Assembly (NCBI GenBank): GCA_023418505.1
Contig: JAEZZR010000001.1
Location: forward strand, 316,353-380,352
From: Actinomycetes bacterium
GTDB lineage: Bacteria; Actinomycetota; Actinomycetes; Mycobacteriales; Mycobacteriaceae
DNA: 64,000 nt
Reading direction: 5' to 3'
This document shows positions 27,143 to 36,332 of this stretch, one piece after another. The position numbers were made by a program, and so were the translations under genes. Under the pieces are notes generated by a model that made no database searches, had not been told where the DNA came from, and saw only the letters and a list, made by a program, of their open reading frames with translations. Position 1 is the first letter of the stretch. Every line of letters starts with the position of its first letter.

Positions 27143-29160
27143 TACTTGTAGTTCCTTGTCATTAGCGGGACGGCTTCGAACGTGAGAGGCTCGGCATGGC
27201 GGATGAACTCTTGGCCTTTCAGATCCCACGAAGGGCCATTGTTGCCACGCTCCCAAGCGGAAACGAAGCACCAGTTGTCATCGTCACGCTCTGCTTCACC
27301 GTCTTCGGAAATGTGGTCGTCACGGTAGTGAGCACCACAGGATTCGTCGCGATCCAGGGCATCGATACACATCAACTCACCCAGATCGAGGTAATCAGCA
27401 ACACGGGCAGCGTATTCCAGCTGCTGGTTCATCTCATGCTGACCACCTGGGATAAACAGGTCGGACCAGAACTCTTCCCGCAGCTTACGGATCTCTTCGA
27501 TACCGCGAGCCAAGTCTTCCTTGGTACGTGCCACACCACAGTCGCGGTAGAGGATCTCGCCTAGCTGACGGTGGAAGTGCTCTGCACCATGGGTGCCGCC
27601 GACGTTCATCAATACGTCGATACGCTCTTGCGCACGATCAATAGCTTCTTGTACCGCTGGGTCGTCGTCGGAAAGACGGTCGGTACCCAACAATGGTCCC
27701 AAGTAGTTTGGCACCGAGAATGGCAAGGTAAACCAGCCGTCAACCGAAGCGGACAGCAGGGAGTTTGCACCCAGACGGTTTGCACCGTGGTAGGTCCACG
27801 AGCACTCGCCACCAGTGAACAAACCTGGGATGGAGGTCATCTGGTTGAAGTCCGACCACAGACCACCCATCGTGAAGTGGCAGGTAGGAGCGATACGCAT
27901 TGGAACCTCGTAAGGATCCTCACCAATTGCCTCTTCGTACATCTGAATCAGGTTCGAGTAACGCTCTTTAATCGTGGCCTTACCCAAACGCTGGATTGCG
28001 TCGCGCAGATCCAAGTACACAGAGTTGTTCAACGGACCAACACCGTAGCCGGCATTAATCTGCTGGGAGTTTGCACGAGAAGCCACGTCGCGAGGCACCA
28101 AGTTACCGAAAGCCGGGTAACGGCGCTCGAGGAAGTAATCGCGCTCGTCTTCAGGGATATCGTTAGCTTCGCGCTCGTCGTCCTTCTTCGCTGGCGTCCA
28201 CACGCGTGCGTCGTTACGCAGCGACTCCGACATCAAAATGGTCTTGGACTGCCAGTGGGCGTTGACCGGAAGGCCGGTTGGGTGGAACTGAATGAACGAA
28301 GGAGATGCGAAGTATGCGCCCTGTTCGTAGGCGCGCATGATCGCACCTGCATTCGAGTTCTTTGCCAACGTAGACATGTGGTACACGTTGCCGTAACCGC
28401 CGGTGCCCAAAACCACAGCGTGGCCGGTGTGAGCGGTGAGCTCGCCGGTGATCAGGTTACGGAATACCGCACCCTGGGCGCGGCCGTCCGCCACAATCAA
28501 ATCCACCATGTCGTGGTGGGTGAAGATCTCTACGTTGCCCAGGCCAATCTGGCGCTGCAAAGCAGAAGTGGTAGACAGCTGTAGCTGCTGACCTGTCTGG
28601 CCACGGGTGTAGTAAGTACGGGAGACCTGCACACCACCGAAGGAACGGGTAGCCAAAGTGCCGCCGTATTCGCGTGCGAATGGAGCACCAATAGCGTTCA
28701 GGTGGTCGATCACGCGGACAGACTCGTCGGCCAAACGCCAGCAGTCATTTTCACGGCAGCGGTAGTCGCCGCCCTTGACGGTGTCTTTGACGTGGCGGTA
28801 AGCGCCGTCGTTATCCACCTTCTTGCCACGGGCGGAGTTCACACCACCCTGTGCAGCAATAGAGTGCGCACGACGAGGAGCGTCGTGATAGGTGAAAACC
28901 TTGACGTCGTAGCCCAGCTCGCCCAGAGCTGCAGCAGCTGCACCAGCAGCCAAACCGGTACCTACTACGAGGATCCGGAACTTACGACGGTTCAAAGGGG
29001 AGACCAAGTTGTAATGGTCTTTTTGGTAGGTCCAGTGATCGCGCATCGAAGCTTTGTCGCCTGGCGAGTTGTCCTGGAGGACATCACCGATGACGACACC
29101 TTCGACACAGCTTTCTGGAGCTTGGAAATCTGTGTTGTTAACAGTTTTTAGGTCGCTCAT
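27142..29160 (-). CDS. sdhA: Succinate dehydrogenase flavoprotein subunit
   Basis: 672 residues. ADP-binding LVVGTGLAAGAAAAALGELG (64-83), covalent FAD histidine H99 in RRAHSIAAQGG, and the dicarboxylate-site segments RSFGGVQVSRT and HPTGLP. It oxidises succinate to fumarate. The sequence is of the long-chain type found with five-helix di-haem SdhC subunits in actinobacteria and Bacillus. ATG at 29160, 22 bases after sdhC. Confidence 0.96.
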   Translation of the reverse strand: MSDLKTVNNTDFQAPESCVEGVVIGDVLQDNSPGDKASMRDHWTYQKDHYNLVSPLNRRKFRILVVGTGLAAGAAAAALGELGYDVKVFTYHDAPRRAHSIAAQGGVNSARGKKVDNDGAYRHVKDTVKGGDYRCRENDCWRLADESVRVIDHLNAIGAPFAREYGGTLATRSFGGVQVSRTYYTRGQTGQQLQLSTTSALQRQIGLGNVEIFTHHDMVDLIVADGRAQGAVFRNLITGELTAHTGHAVVLGTGGYGNVYHMSTLAKNSNAGAIMRAYEQGAYFASPSFIQFHPTGLPVNAHWQSKTILMSESLRNDARVWTPAKKDDEREANDIPEDERDYFLERRYPAFGNLVPRDVASRANSQQINAGYGVGPLNNSVYLDLRDAIQRLGKATIKERYSNLIQMYEEAIGEDPYEVPMRIAPTCHFTMGGLWSDFNQMTSIPGLFTGGECSWTYHGANRLGANSLLSASVDGWFTLPFSVPNYLGPLLGTDRLSDDDPAVQEAIDRAQERIDVLMNVGGTHGAEHFHRQLGEILYRDCGVARTKEDLARGIEEIRKLREEFWSDLFIPGGQHEMNQQLEYAARVADYLDLGELMCIDALDRDESCGAHYRDDHISEDGEAERDDDNWCFVSAWERGNNGPSWDLKGQEFIRHAEPLTFEAVPLMTRNYK

Positions 29161-29182
29161 TTGCGTAATTCCTCACAGTCCT

Positions 29183-29929
29183 TTAAGAGGAGACCAGGCC
29201 AGTTAGTACGGCAACTGGGATAAAGATATTGCCGACAACAACAACCAGTGGCAGTGCACCAGAGATAAACAGCATCACCTTGCGCCAACGGCGACCGGTA
29301 ATACCCAGATCCGAGGTGGCAGTCCACAAACCATGGGACAGGTGCAGCAGCAAAGCTAGCTGAGCCACGATGTACCAAATAGCAACTGCTGGGCGCTCGA
29401 ACGAGGCCACAACGTTGGCATAGGCGTCACCGTGATGGAACACATCAGTAGCGGCAGGCTGCACACCCATAGTCAGGTCGAGAATGTGGAAGATAATGAA
29501 CGCCAACAGCACAATGCCGGTAACGATCATGGTACGGGCAGTAAAGGTATTCCAGCTAGAAACCATGCCCTCGCGGCGGAACTTACCGCGAGATTGGCGC
29601 GCCCGCGCATGCAGAGCGAATGCACCGTAAACATGCAAGATGATCGCAACCAGCAAGACGATGCGGAAGATCCACAGCACGCCCTCGTGAGGAACGGCAG
29701 GGTAACCAATGGTACGCAAAAATGCTGCGTATGCATCGAAGTCTTCATCACCAGCGAAGATCTTCATGTTACCGATCATGTGGACCAAAACGAAGCCGCC
29801 GAAGATGATGCCGGTGACGGCCATAATCAGCTTCAGCGCCCACGATGGAACCTTCGGCTGCTGCCGAAGAGGGTCAATATTAATCTTTCCGTGACTTAAC
29901 GCTTCACGGTTGGAACTAGTAACAGTCAT
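29183..29929 (-). CDS. sdhC: Succinate dehydrogenase cytochrome b subunit
   Basis: 248 residues with five membrane helices (about 30-53, 82-105, 128-150, 173-196, 218-240). Histidines in or near the helices, LVHMIGN, ILHVYGAFALH, IIFHILD and LLLHLSHGLW, are the candidates for two haem b ligand pairs. This is the type B, single-polypeptide anchor that reduces menaquinone, so no sdhD is expected. ATG preceded by a GGAGG site. First gene of sdhCAB-membrane protein. Confidence 0.94.
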   Translation of the reverse strand: MTVTSSNREALSHGKINIDPLRQQPKVPSWALKLIMAVTGIIFGGFVLVHMIGNMKIFAGDEDFDAYAAFLRTIGYPAVPHEGVLWIFRIVLLVAIILHVYGAFALHARARQSRGKFRREGMVSSWNTFTARTMIVTGIVLLAFIIFHILDLTMGVQPAATDVFHHGDAYANVVASFERPAVAIWYIVAQLALLLHLSHGLWTATSDLGITGRRWRKVMLFISGALPLVVVVGNIFIPVAVLTGLVSS

Positions 29930-29983
29930 GGCACCTCCAGTGTCACTTTAACTTTAAAAGCGATCACTCAAGGAACATTATTT

Positions 29984-30000
29984 ACCCCCCATTTGGGGGA
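29984..30000. promoter_or_regulatory. Candidate RamA site upstream of sdhC
   Basis: ACCCCCCATTTGGGGGA has an AC6 and a TG5 block in inverted arrangement, the form described for the LuxR-type acetate regulator RamA, whose known targets in Corynebacterium glutamicum include sdhCAB. It lies 55 bases before sdhC, and a TAAATA -10-like element (29978-29983) abuts it. Confidence 0.55.
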
Positions 30001-30041
30001 AATTTTTGGGTGATTCTCAGGAAAAACCCCTGGAAACTCTC

Positions 30042-30063
30042 AGTATAGGTAAGCCTGCACTAG
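30042..30063 (-). promoter_or_regulatory. sdhC -10 element overlapped by a DtxR-like iron box
   Basis: On the minus strand TATACT (30047-30042) is a good -10. The 19 bases at 30045-30063, CTAGTGCAGGCTTACCTAT, match the DtxR consensus TTAGGTTAGGCTAACCTAA at 13 of 19 positions by hand alignment. Iron control of sdh is known in this genus, directly or through RipA. Confidence 0.35.
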
Positions 30064-30090
30064 AAAACTACTTGACATTTAATAACAGTA

Positions 30091-32670
30091 CTAAGTATAT
30101 GCAATCGAGATCGGCTCGGATCCAATTTCGACTCTTTGACCCGCCACCAGGATCGGTCCAACGCCCACGGTTGCCGTGCCATTGCCTGTTGGATCAGAGG
30201 TAGCCACCGCCGGTGCCACCGCATTTTCCAACACCAATTCCACACGTTCGTGATCCATGGTGACCCGGATGCGGTTGCCACGGATGGTCACGCGGTAGGT
30301 CAATGCCTCCCACTCTTCCGGCAACTTCGGATCAATCGAGAACACTCCGTTGTAATCGCGGAAGCCACCGAAGCCTTGCACCAGCGCCTGCCACACACCG
30401 CCACAGGATGCGACGTGCACCCCATCGGCGGTGTTCTTATGCATATCAGCTAAGTCCACATAGAGACCACGAAGGAAGAAGTCCATCGCCTGCTCGGTGT
30501 AGCCGAGCTCTGCAGCAATGATCGACTGCACCACGGCGGACAACGACGAATCGCCAGTGGTTAGCGGATCGTAGTAATCGTAATCCGCCCGCTTTTGCTC
30601 TTGGGTGAACTGATCGCCCATCAAGAACAACGCCAACACCACGTCTGCTTGCTTGATGATCTGGTGCCGATAAATAGTCAGCGGATGGTAGTACAGCAAC
30701 AGTGGTCGCTTCGGTCCGGTTTCCGGATCATCCATGTTCCAGCGCTTGCGCAACAAGAACTGATCATCTTGCGGGTGGATGCCTAGCTCTTTGTCGAAAG
30801 GCAAGTACATCTTTGCTGCAGCTTCGCGCCACTCGGCAACTTCGTCGTCATCCAAGTGATAACGATGCACCAACTCTTCATAATTATCAGCGCTATCGCA
30901 TTGCAGCCGATCAACTACGTCGGCAGCTACCCGCAGGTTATATTGCGCCATCACGTTGGTGTACAAATTGTTGTTCACCACCGTGTTGTACTCATCCGGG
31001 CCAGTCACCGAGTGAATCTGGAATTCCGTGCGCTTGGAATTGAAGAAGCCCAAAGACATCCAGAAACGTGCCGTTGCCACCAGCAGATCAATACCCTCGT
31101 GGGTGAGGAAATCTTCATCTCCAGTGGCGTTGACGTACTTCATCATCGCGTAGATGATATCCGCATCAATGTGGTACTGCGCGGTACCAGCAGCGTAATA
31201 AGCCGAAGATTCCAAGCCGTTAATCGTGCGCCAAGGGAACAAAGCTCCGTCGTGGGAAAGTTCGTCGGCACGCTCCCAAGCTGCACCCAACATATTCCAC
31301 CTAAAGCGCAATGCGTTGCGGGCGTACTCGGGGTTGGTGTAAGTCAAAAACGGCGTGACATAGATTTCGGTATCCCAGAAGTAATGACCGCCATAGCCGG
31401 TACCGGTCATGCCTTTAGCCGGAATGCCTTGGATCTCTGCGCGCGCGGAAGCCTGGATCAGCTGGAACAGATTCCAGCGAATCGCCTGCTGCAACTCCGG
31501 CTGGCCGTGCACCACCACATCAGAGCGATCCCAGAACTCCTGCAACCACTGCTTCTGCTGTTCTTGCAGTTCAGCAAGGCCAACCCGGCACACGCGGTTC
31601 AAGGTTCGCGAGCAACGGAAAGCCAGCTCCTCGCCGCGCACATGACGCGACGAGTGATACGCCACGTACTTCTCCAGGCGGATTACCGAGCCCTTCGGCG
31701 CATTGACGTGGTACAGCGAGCTTGCCGAATCCTCTTTTACGCGCTGGTGGACTTCCTTATACGGCTCGGCGCCATCCGGGGTCACCACAGAGAACTGATG
31801 CTTCATGCCACACGCCACCGTCATACCCGAGCGCGCACAACGATAAGCCATAATCGCGCGGCCGCCATCGGGCTTCGAAGACTGATAGGTAGGGATCAGC
31901 ACTCGATCTTCCAGCGTTTCCGCCCGGCGCGGATCAAGCTCTGCACCCTGGGCGGCTGCTGCGTCGTGGTATTCGTCCTCGCCATCCTGGCGGTTCAAGA
32001 TCTGCGAGTTGATCGCAATCGCTGCATCAGCGTCGAAAAGCTCGATTTCCAGCGAAAATGCTGCGGCGTGCTTTTCCTGGAACGACACCATCCGATCCAA
32101 TTTCACACGGATGTGCTTGCCCGCCGGGGTGCGCCAGATGAAACTGCGGCGCACAATGCCTTCGCGGAAATCCAGGCTGCGCTGGTATTCGTACACCTCG
32201 GCATTGCCTAGGCGCAATGGTTCATCGTCGATGTAAAGGCGCATCGCCTTCGAATCCGGCGCATTAATGATGGACTGGCCTTCACGCGCCAGACCATACG
32301 CGTCTTCCGCGTGCTTGATTGCCCAGGTCTCGTGCAGACCGTTGATGAACGTGCCGTGCTCGGCGGAATCGCGTCCCTCTGGTGGGTTCGCGCGCATCCC
32401 GATGTAGCCATTCGAAATGGCGAACAGGGTTTCAGCCAATCCCAGTGGCAAGCCGTTGGCTTTAGTTTCGCGCAGGCGCCATGGATCAACCGGAGTGATG
32501 TCGCGATCCATCAGACCTTTCGCATCAACCAGGTGATGGTGCAGGTCAGCACGGTTTGGCTCGAAATCACGACGCCGCCTGCGCCGCTCTTCCCTCGCCT
32601 TAGACTTCTGAATTTCCTCGTCAGAAATCGGCGAGTGGGCAGTGCTTGCTGCTGGGGGAGGCGTATTCAT
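30091..32670 (-). CDS. Glycoside hydrolase family 65 disaccharide phosphorylase
   Basis: 859 residues. N-terminal beta-sandwich (LFAISNGYIGMRANPPEG near 85), then the (alpha/alpha)6 barrel with GYGGHYFWDTEIYVTPFL near 430 and the general acid E560 in SVTGPDEYNT, and a C-terminal sheet domain. GH65 inverting phosphorylases split maltose, trehalose, kojibiose or nigerose with phosphate into glucose and beta-glucose 1-phosphate. Family membership is clear; the substrate is not. It follows the beta-phosphoglucomutase gene by 11 bases. A basic, Arg-rich stretch covers the first 40 residues. Confidence 0.88.
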   Translation of the reverse strand: MNTPPPAASTAHSPISDEEIQKSKAREERRRRRRDFEPNRADLHHHLVDAKGLMDRDITPVDPWRLRETKANGLPLGLAETLFAISNGYIGMRANPPEGRDSAEHGTFINGLHETWAIKHAEDAYGLAREGQSIINAPDSKAMRLYIDDEPLRLGNAEVYEYQRSLDFREGIVRRSFIWRTPAGKHIRVKLDRMVSFQEKHAAAFSLEIELFDADAAIAINSQILNRQDGEDEYHDAAAAQGAELDPRRAETLEDRVLIPTYQSSKPDGGRAIMAYRCARSGMTVACGMKHQFSVVTPDGAEPYKEVHQRVKEDSASSLYHVNAPKGSVIRLEKYVAYHSSRHVRGEELAFRCSRTLNRVCRVGLAELQEQQKQWLQEFWDRSDVVVHGQPELQQAIRWNLFQLIQASARAEIQGIPAKGMTGTGYGGHYFWDTEIYVTPFLTYTNPEYARNALRFRWNMLGAAWERADELSHDGALFPWRTINGLESSAYYAAGTAQYHIDADIIYAMMKYVNATGDEDFLTHEGIDLLVATARFWMSLGFFNSKRTEFQIHSVTGPDEYNTVVNNNLYTNVMAQYNLRVAADVVDRLQCDSADNYEELVHRYHLDDDEVAEWREAAAKMYLPFDKELGIHPQDDQFLLRKRWNMDDPETGPKRPLLLYYHPLTIYRHQIIKQADVVLALFLMGDQFTQEQKRADYDYYDPLTTGDSSLSAVVQSIIAAELGYTEQAMDFFLRGLYVDLADMHKNTADGVHVASCGGVWQALVQGFGGFRDYNGVFSIDPKLPEEWEALTYRVTIRGNRIRVTMDHERVELVLENAVAPAVATSDPTGNGTATVGVGPILVAGQRVEIGSEPISIAYT

Positions 32671-32681
32671 AACTTCGCATT

Positions 32682-33470
32682 TTAGAGTAGCTCGGCTAAA
32701 TCGCTAACGACGACGTGAGCGCCCGCTTTACGAAGTTCTTCCTCCCCAGCTCCTCGATCCACACCAATAATCAGCCCAAAATTACCGGCGGCAGCGGCCT
32801 GAACTCCGCTAATCGCATCCTCGACCACAACGGCGCGCTCTGGTGCGACACCTAATTCCTCGCTGGCTGCGATAAAAGTATCTGGCGCTGGTTTGCCGGG
32901 CAGGCCGCGCTCTTGAGCGACAACACCATCGACGATGACCGGGAAACGATCAACCAAGCCAGCTGCAATCAAAACTGGGCGGGCATTTTTAGAGGAGCTG
33001 ACGACGGCTAACTTCATTGCGTTCTTCATGCCGCTGTCCTCGTTGTCTGGGTTCAACGCAGCCATGGCAAGGCGATCTAACAGCTGTACCGAACCGGCGT
33101 ACGCGTCCACACCTGCCTCGACACGAGCCAGGAAATCATTGTTCTTGCGCTCACCGAGGCCGATGATGGTCTCGTCGTCCGCCGTATCGGAAGCCTCGCC
33201 GTGCGGTAGTTCGATGCCACGGGATTTCAGGATCGCGTCGATAGCTTCATCACGGCGACGCCCATCGAGGTAGGTGTAATAATCCGCGTCTTCATAGGCG
33301 CGTACGCCTTTTTCCTCAAAGTAGTGGCGGAACATATCAGCCCACGCCTTTTCGTGAATCTCGGCGGTGGGAGTAATCACGCCATCGAGGTCGAATAGGA
33401 CGGCCTCGAAAGCAAAGATGTCTGTGGAAGTCTCGGTTTGGTTCTGGGTTGCGTTAGTAGCTTCAGCCAT
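32682..33470 (-). CDS. pgmB: Beta-phosphoglucomutase (HAD family)
   Basis: 262 residues from ATG 33470. HAD motif I FDLDGVITPT gives nucleophile and acid/base Asp, motif II VVSSSKN, lysine in GKPAPDTF, and motif IV VVEDAISGVQAA. It converts beta-glucose 1-phosphate to glucose 6-phosphate, the step needed after an inverting GH65 phosphorylase, which is encoded next. The cap helix region LDGRRRDEAIDAIL fits the family. In-frame starts at 33479 and 33533 exist; the chosen one follows GAGGCGC. Confidence 0.9.
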   Translation of the reverse strand: MAEATNATQNQTETSTDIFAFEAVLFDLDGVITPTAEIHEKAWADMFRHYFEEKGVRAYEDADYYTYLDGRRRDEAIDAILKSRGIELPHGEASDTADDETIIGLGERKNNDFLARVEAGVDAYAGSVQLLDRLAMAALNPDNEDSGMKNAMKLAVVSSSKNARPVLIAAGLVDRFPVIVDGVVAQERGLPGKPAPDTFIAASEELGVAPERAVVVEDAISGVQAAAAGNFGLIIGVDRGAGEEELRKAGAHVVVSDLAELL

Positions 33471-33561
33471 GCGCCTCATTGTATCGGTGGCACCAGCCAC
33501 TGCCCCAGGTATGCGAAAACCCGAGCCGCACACCTTTTACTTCGGCATACGACCCGGGTTT

Positions 33562-33581
33562 CAAGTTTTATTCAAAACTTG
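33562..33581 (-). terminator. Hairpin after malate synthase gene
   Basis: CAAGTTTT-ATTC-AAAACTTG is a perfect 8-bp stem 24 bases past the malate synthase stop on the minus strand; a longer imperfect CCCG-rich helix surrounds it. Likely ends the glcB transcript before pgmB. Confidence 0.5.
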
Positions 33582-33604
33582 GCGGGTTCAGTACTAGTAG
33601 AGCA

Positions 33605-35812
33605 CTAGTCCTGGTCGATTCCCTCGCGCTTCTTGAACTCCAGACGGCGGCGATGCAGGATCGGTTCCGTGTAACCGGCCGGCTGCTTCGTGCCTTCCAA
33701 AATCAATTCCTTAGCGGCCTGGAAGCCGATGGACTTGTCGAAGTCTGCAGCCATTGGCAAGTAGGCGTCGTCGCCTTCGTTCTGGCGATCCACCACTTCA
33801 GCCATGCGCTGCAAGGAATCGATGATCTGCTCTTCGGAGACCACACCGTGGGTCAACCAGTTCGCCAGGGTCTGGGAGGAGATACGCAAGGTTGCGCGGT
33901 CTTCCATCAGATCCACATCGTTGATGTCTGGCACCTTGGAGCAGCCCACGCCTTGTTCAACCCAGCGGATCACGTAGCCCAGGATCGACTGGCAGTTGTT
34001 GTCCAGTTCGTTCTGGCGCTCTTCTTCGGACCAATCGGCACCTGGCTCGCCTACCTTGGCAGCATCGACTGGGATGGTGAGCAGGTCGTCGAAGGTATCG
34101 CGACGGCCTTCGGCGATCAGCTTGTCCTGAACTCCGAAAACATCCACCTTGTGGTAGTGGGTTGCGTGCAGCACACCACCGGTTGGGGAAGGTACCCATG
34201 CGGTGGAAGCACCCTGGCTTGGCTGGCCAATCTTCTGCTCTAGCAGTTCAGCCATCTGCTCGGTCATGGCCCACATGCCCTTACCAATCTGAGCCTTGCC
34301 CTGCAGGCCATGTACCAGACCGGCATCCACATTGTTGTCCTCGTAAGCCAACATCCATGGAGCAGTCTTCTGCACAGCCTTGCGGTAGACCGGACCTGCC
34401 TGCATGGAGGTATGGATCTCGTCGCCGGTGCGATCCATAAAGCCGGTGTTAATGAAGACCACACGCTCGGAAACTTCCTTGATGCAGGCATCCAAGTTCA
34501 CCGAGGTACGACGCTCTTCGTCCATCAAGCCCACCTTCATTGTGTTGCGCTCGAGGCCAAGCAAGTCTTCAACGTCGGCAAAGAGCTCGTTGGTGAAGGC
34601 TACTTCTTCTGGGCCGTGCTGCTTTGGCTTGACGATGTAGATCGAACCGGTACGGGAGTTCTTCCGCGGGTTGTTCTGATCCAAGCCTGGCAGCGCACAG
34701 ATCGGAGTAATGACCGCATCCATGATGCCTTCGAATACCTCGTTGCCATCCTTGTCCAAGATGGCTGGGTTTTGCATCAGGTGGCCAACGTTACGGATCA
34801 AGTTCAGCGAACGGCCATGCAGCACCACTTCGTTGCCGTCTAGGTCGGTGTAGGTGCGGTCGTCGTTAATCTCGCGCGTCAGGGTCTTATCGCCACGCTG
34901 GAATTCCACAAACAGATCGCCCTTGTTCAATCCCAACCAGTTGGAGTAGCCCAGCACCTTGTCCGCTGCGTCAACAGCTGCAACCGAGTCTTCCAAGTCC
35001 ATGATGTTGGTAACGGCTGCTTCCATGATGATGTCCTTGACACCAGCTTTGTCCGTCTTACCAACAGGGGACTCTGGGTCAATCAGAATCTGGATATGCA
35101 GGCCATTGTGCTTGAAGTACAGCGAATCTGGCTTTTCTACCGAGCCGGTGTAGCCTACGAATACTTCTGGCTCGCGCAAGCCAACCTGCTTGTCGCCAAT
35201 CGTCACCTGCAAGCGACCATCAACGATGTCATATGAATCCACATCAACGTGCGATCCCTCCAGCAGTGGCAGAGCCTCATCCAAGAAGTTGCGGCTCCAA
35301 GCGATCACCCGATCGCCACGAACCTTGTTGTAACCCTTAGTGTCCTTTTCGGCACCGCCGTCCTCTGGGATTGCGTTCGTGCCATACAAAGCGTCGTAAA
35401 GCGAACCCCAGCGAGCATTCGCCGCGTTAATGGCGAAACGGGCGTTCAGCACAGGCACCACCAGCTGCGGACCTGCAGTGGAGGTAATTTCCTCATCGAC
35501 GTTTGCGGTAGTGACCTGGAACTCGCCCGGATCTGCGGCCAAGTAGCCTACGTCTTTCAGGAATGCCTTGTAGCTATCCAGATCCTGCTTACCTGGGTTT
35601 TCGCGGTAGTACTGATCCAGCTTTTCCTGGAGGTCATCGCGCTTGGCTAGCAGCTCGCGGTTGCGGGGCGTGAACTTGTCAACGATCTGCCCAAAACCGC
35701 TCCAAAACGCATCCTTGTCTTCGATACCTGCTGCAGGCAGCGCGGTGTCGTTTACAAAGTCGTACAGTTTCTTGGCGACCTGCAGGCCACCAGCTTCAAT
35801 GCGCTCAGTCAT
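33605..35812 (-). CDS. glcB: Malate synthase G
   Basis: 735 residues, the long isoform. It condenses glyoxylate with acetyl-CoA to malate, the second step of the glyoxylate shunt. Recognisable segments are ANARWGSLYDALYGTNAIPE, TNIMDLEDSVAAVDAADKV (active-site acidic residues) and FINTGFMDRTGDEIHTSM. ATG at 35812 with a good AGGAGAG site; the GTG/ATG at 35827 has none. Divergent from aceA across a 629-base control region. In C. glutamicum the gene is called aceB. Confidence 0.95.
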   Translation of the reverse strand: MTERIEAGGLQVAKKLYDFVNDTALPAAGIEDKDAFWSGFGQIVDKFTPRNRELLAKRDDLQEKLDQYYRENPGKQDLDSYKAFLKDVGYLAADPGEFQVTTANVDEEITSTAGPQLVVPVLNARFAINAANARWGSLYDALYGTNAIPEDGGAEKDTKGYNKVRGDRVIAWSRNFLDEALPLLEGSHVDVDSYDIVDGRLQVTIGDKQVGLREPEVFVGYTGSVEKPDSLYFKHNGLHIQILIDPESPVGKTDKAGVKDIIMEAAVTNIMDLEDSVAAVDAADKVLGYSNWLGLNKGDLFVEFQRGDKTLTREINDDRTYTDLDGNEVVLHGRSLNLIRNVGHLMQNPAILDKDGNEVFEGIMDAVITPICALPGLDQNNPRKNSRTGSIYIVKPKQHGPEEVAFTNELFADVEDLLGLERNTMKVGLMDEERRTSVNLDACIKEVSERVVFINTGFMDRTGDEIHTSMQAGPVYRKAVQKTAPWMLAYEDNNVDAGLVHGLQGKAQIGKGMWAMTEQMAELLEQKIGQPSQGASTAWVPSPTGGVLHATHYHKVDVFGVQDKLIAEGRRDTFDDLLTIPVDAAKVGEPGADWSEEERQNELDNNCQSILGYVIRWVEQGVGCSKVPDINDVDLMEDRATLRISSQTLANWLTHGVVSEEQIIDSLQRMAEVVDRQNEGDDAYLPMAADFDKSIGFQAAKELILEGTKQPAGYTEPILHRRRLEFKKREGIDQD

Positions 35813-35857
35813 TACTCTCCTAAACATCGAATAGCCGAGTCAATGCCTACCAGCCTA

Positions 35858-35873
35858 TGTGATGCACGTCTCT
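35858..35873. promoter_or_regulatory. Weak GlxR-like site upstream of glcB
   Basis: TGTGATGCACGTCTCT fits the CRP/GlxR pattern TGTGANNTANNTCACA at 9 of 12 defined positions. It lies 46 bases before the glcB start. Confidence 0.3.
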
Positions 35874-35980
35874 TATGTCACTAAATTGCCTAAAACAACA
35901 CTTTCAGCGCGTCTCTGGCTCTGGATCACAACCCGCAACACCCGAGGCAATAAAAGGCAATCAACCCTCCTATCAACACC

Positions 35981-36010
35981 TACCCCCACTACCCCCAATT
36001 CCACCCCCAA
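35981..36010. promoter_or_regulatory. Triple C5 block, candidate RamA cluster upstream of glcB
   Basis: ACCCCC occurs at 35982-35987, 35991-35996 and 36003-36008, spaced 9 and 12 bases. This matches the AC4-5 block form of RamA sites. The surrounding 35813-36441 gap holds no gene; besides these blocks it holds the GlxR-like sites, the aceA promoter and GCAACGT repeats listed separately. Confidence 0.5.
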
Positions 36011-36276
36011 ATATAAGTGCAGCGCGCAAATTTACTTTCCGATCCCTGTGCGCTTTACGACGGATTTTGCCCGGCATGCCGGAGGGAAATCTGCCGGCTT
36101 TCCAATTCGTGAGACTGAAATTCAGCCACGGAAAATGCGCCCTAACTGGGAAATTAATCTCTCCGGCGGAGTTTGGCTCAGAAGAACGAGGATCCAAACA
36201 ACACCCAGATACCACTTGATCGACCATTTTCCGCGTGCAGCAACCACTAAATAAATAGGTCTCGGGGCGCACATTT

Positions 36277-36316
36277 ACCCCACCCCCTTGACGCGAGCTG
36301 ATTTCTCACCGATTAT
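36277..36316 (+). promoter_or_regulatory. aceA promoter with adjacent C4/C5 blocks
   Basis: TTGACG (36288-36293), 17-base spacer, GATTAT (36311-36316). ACCCCACCCCC (36277-36287) abuts the -35 and looks like a RamA activator site in class II position. The leader to the aceA ATG would be about 120 bases. Confidence 0.55.
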
Positions 36317-36332
36317 TGTGAACTACAGCACG
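36317..36332. promoter_or_regulatory. GlxR-like site over the aceA transcription start
   Basis: TGTGAACTACAGCACG matches TGTGANNTANNTCACA at 10 of 12 defined positions and begins right after the -10, so binding would block initiation. cAMP-GlxR repression of aceA is known in C. glutamicum, and this window encodes an adenylate cyclase. Confidence 0.45.

Noticed and set aside
27571..28584. 337-codon plus-strand frame opposite sdhA
   Set aside because: Antisense shadow of a conserved gene; composition dominated by Val, Thr, Arg and His with no domain or promoter.
30856..32211. 451-codon plus-strand frame opposite the GH65 gene
   Set aside because: It mirrors a highly conserved phosphorylase, has no ribosome site and no recognisable domain, and is rich in His, Arg and Gln as expected for antisense of coding DNA.
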